NCBI GenBank assembly: GCA_046081705.1
Contig: JBJTWK010000021.1
Location: 40,230-104,229 of the forward strand
Direction: 5' to 3'
DNA length: 64,000 nt
Origin: IMCC26256 sp046081705
GTDB lineage: Bacteria > Actinomycetota > Acidimicrobiia > IMCC26256
Position 1 is the stretch's first letter, and each line of letters begins with the position of its first letter. The notes below the pieces were generated by a model, which worked only from the letters and a program-made list of their open reading frames with translations, searched no databases and was not told where the DNA came from. Made by a program: the position numbers and the translations under genes. Below are positions 63,892 to 64,000 of this stretch, in pieces.

Positions 63892-64000
63892 GTCGGCCGA
63901 CCGCCTGATCGGGCGCCACGCACCCGGTCGCCCCGAACGAGATGATCGACGCTTCCGGAGGTGGTCTCCAGGCACGGTCCACGGTTGACATGCAACGACA

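Overview
The window is a compact, very GC-rich (roughly 70%) stretch of bacterial chromosome with short intergenic gaps, many GTG starts and frequent 4-base ATGA/GTGA gene overlaps. F420-type enzymes (an LLM-class oxidoreductase, a PPOX-fold protein, a DDN-like nitroreductase), DUF501, oligoribonuclease and the run eno / septum protein / DUF501 / ppx-gppA point to an actinobacterium. The class Acidimicrobiia is a reasonable but unproven guess. I see no insertion sequence, CRISPR array or prophage.

Layout. 1-7.9 kb: housekeeping block glmU (5' end cut by the window), prs, rplY, pth, mfd and a SurA-like lipoprotein. 7.9-14.3 kb: mazG, a small acetoacetate-decarboxylase-like/SDR pair, eno, a DivIC/FtsB-like protein, DUF501, Ppx/GppA. 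14.4-25.5 kb: class V aminotransferase, orn, RimJ-like acetyltransferase, an operon of acyltransferase, epimerase and enoyl-CoA hydratase, a MATE exporter, tRNA-Leu, small unknowns, a HAD hydrolase and an F420-dependent oxidoreductase. 25.6-31.9 kb: a hydrolase-thioredoxin fusion, an NlpC/P60 wall hydrolase, a metallo-beta-lactamase-fold enzyme, a malyl-CoA lyase-like protein and a DedA-like protein. 32-41.9 kb: a long acyl-CoA dehydrogenase resembling methylsuccinyl-CoA dehydrogenase, an SGNH hydrolase, an ABC exporter, a second acyl-CoA dehydrogenase, a MaoC hydratase and other hydrolases. 42-47.8 kb: a divergent FtsH-like protease and a heterodimeric ABC exporter. 47.8-53.7 kb: the most interesting locus, an ECF transporter (S, double ATPase, T) divergent from a cobalamin riboswitch that leads two secreted, surface-anchored proteins resembling the alpha and beta domains of animal transcobalamin/intrinsic factor. 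53.7-62.3 kb: orphan DNA methyltransferase, CcdA-like protein, molybdopterin oxidoreductase, D-aminoacylase-like amidohydrolase, GGDEF-EAL protein, DDN-like protein. 62.4-64 kb: initiator tRNA-Met, then a stretch of apparently lower GC with one methyltransferase.

How the genes may work together. The malyl-CoA lyase-like, methylsuccinyl-CoA dehydrogenase-like and MaoC proteins suggest an ethylmalonyl-CoA-type route. That route uses adenosylcobalamin-dependent mutases, which would give the cobalamin capture locus a metabolic reason. This link is inference.

A strong regulatory pattern runs through the whole window. Many start codons lie 6-11 bases after a TAnnnT hexamer, the geometry of leaderless promoters. 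I used it to choose several starts and list the sites one by one.
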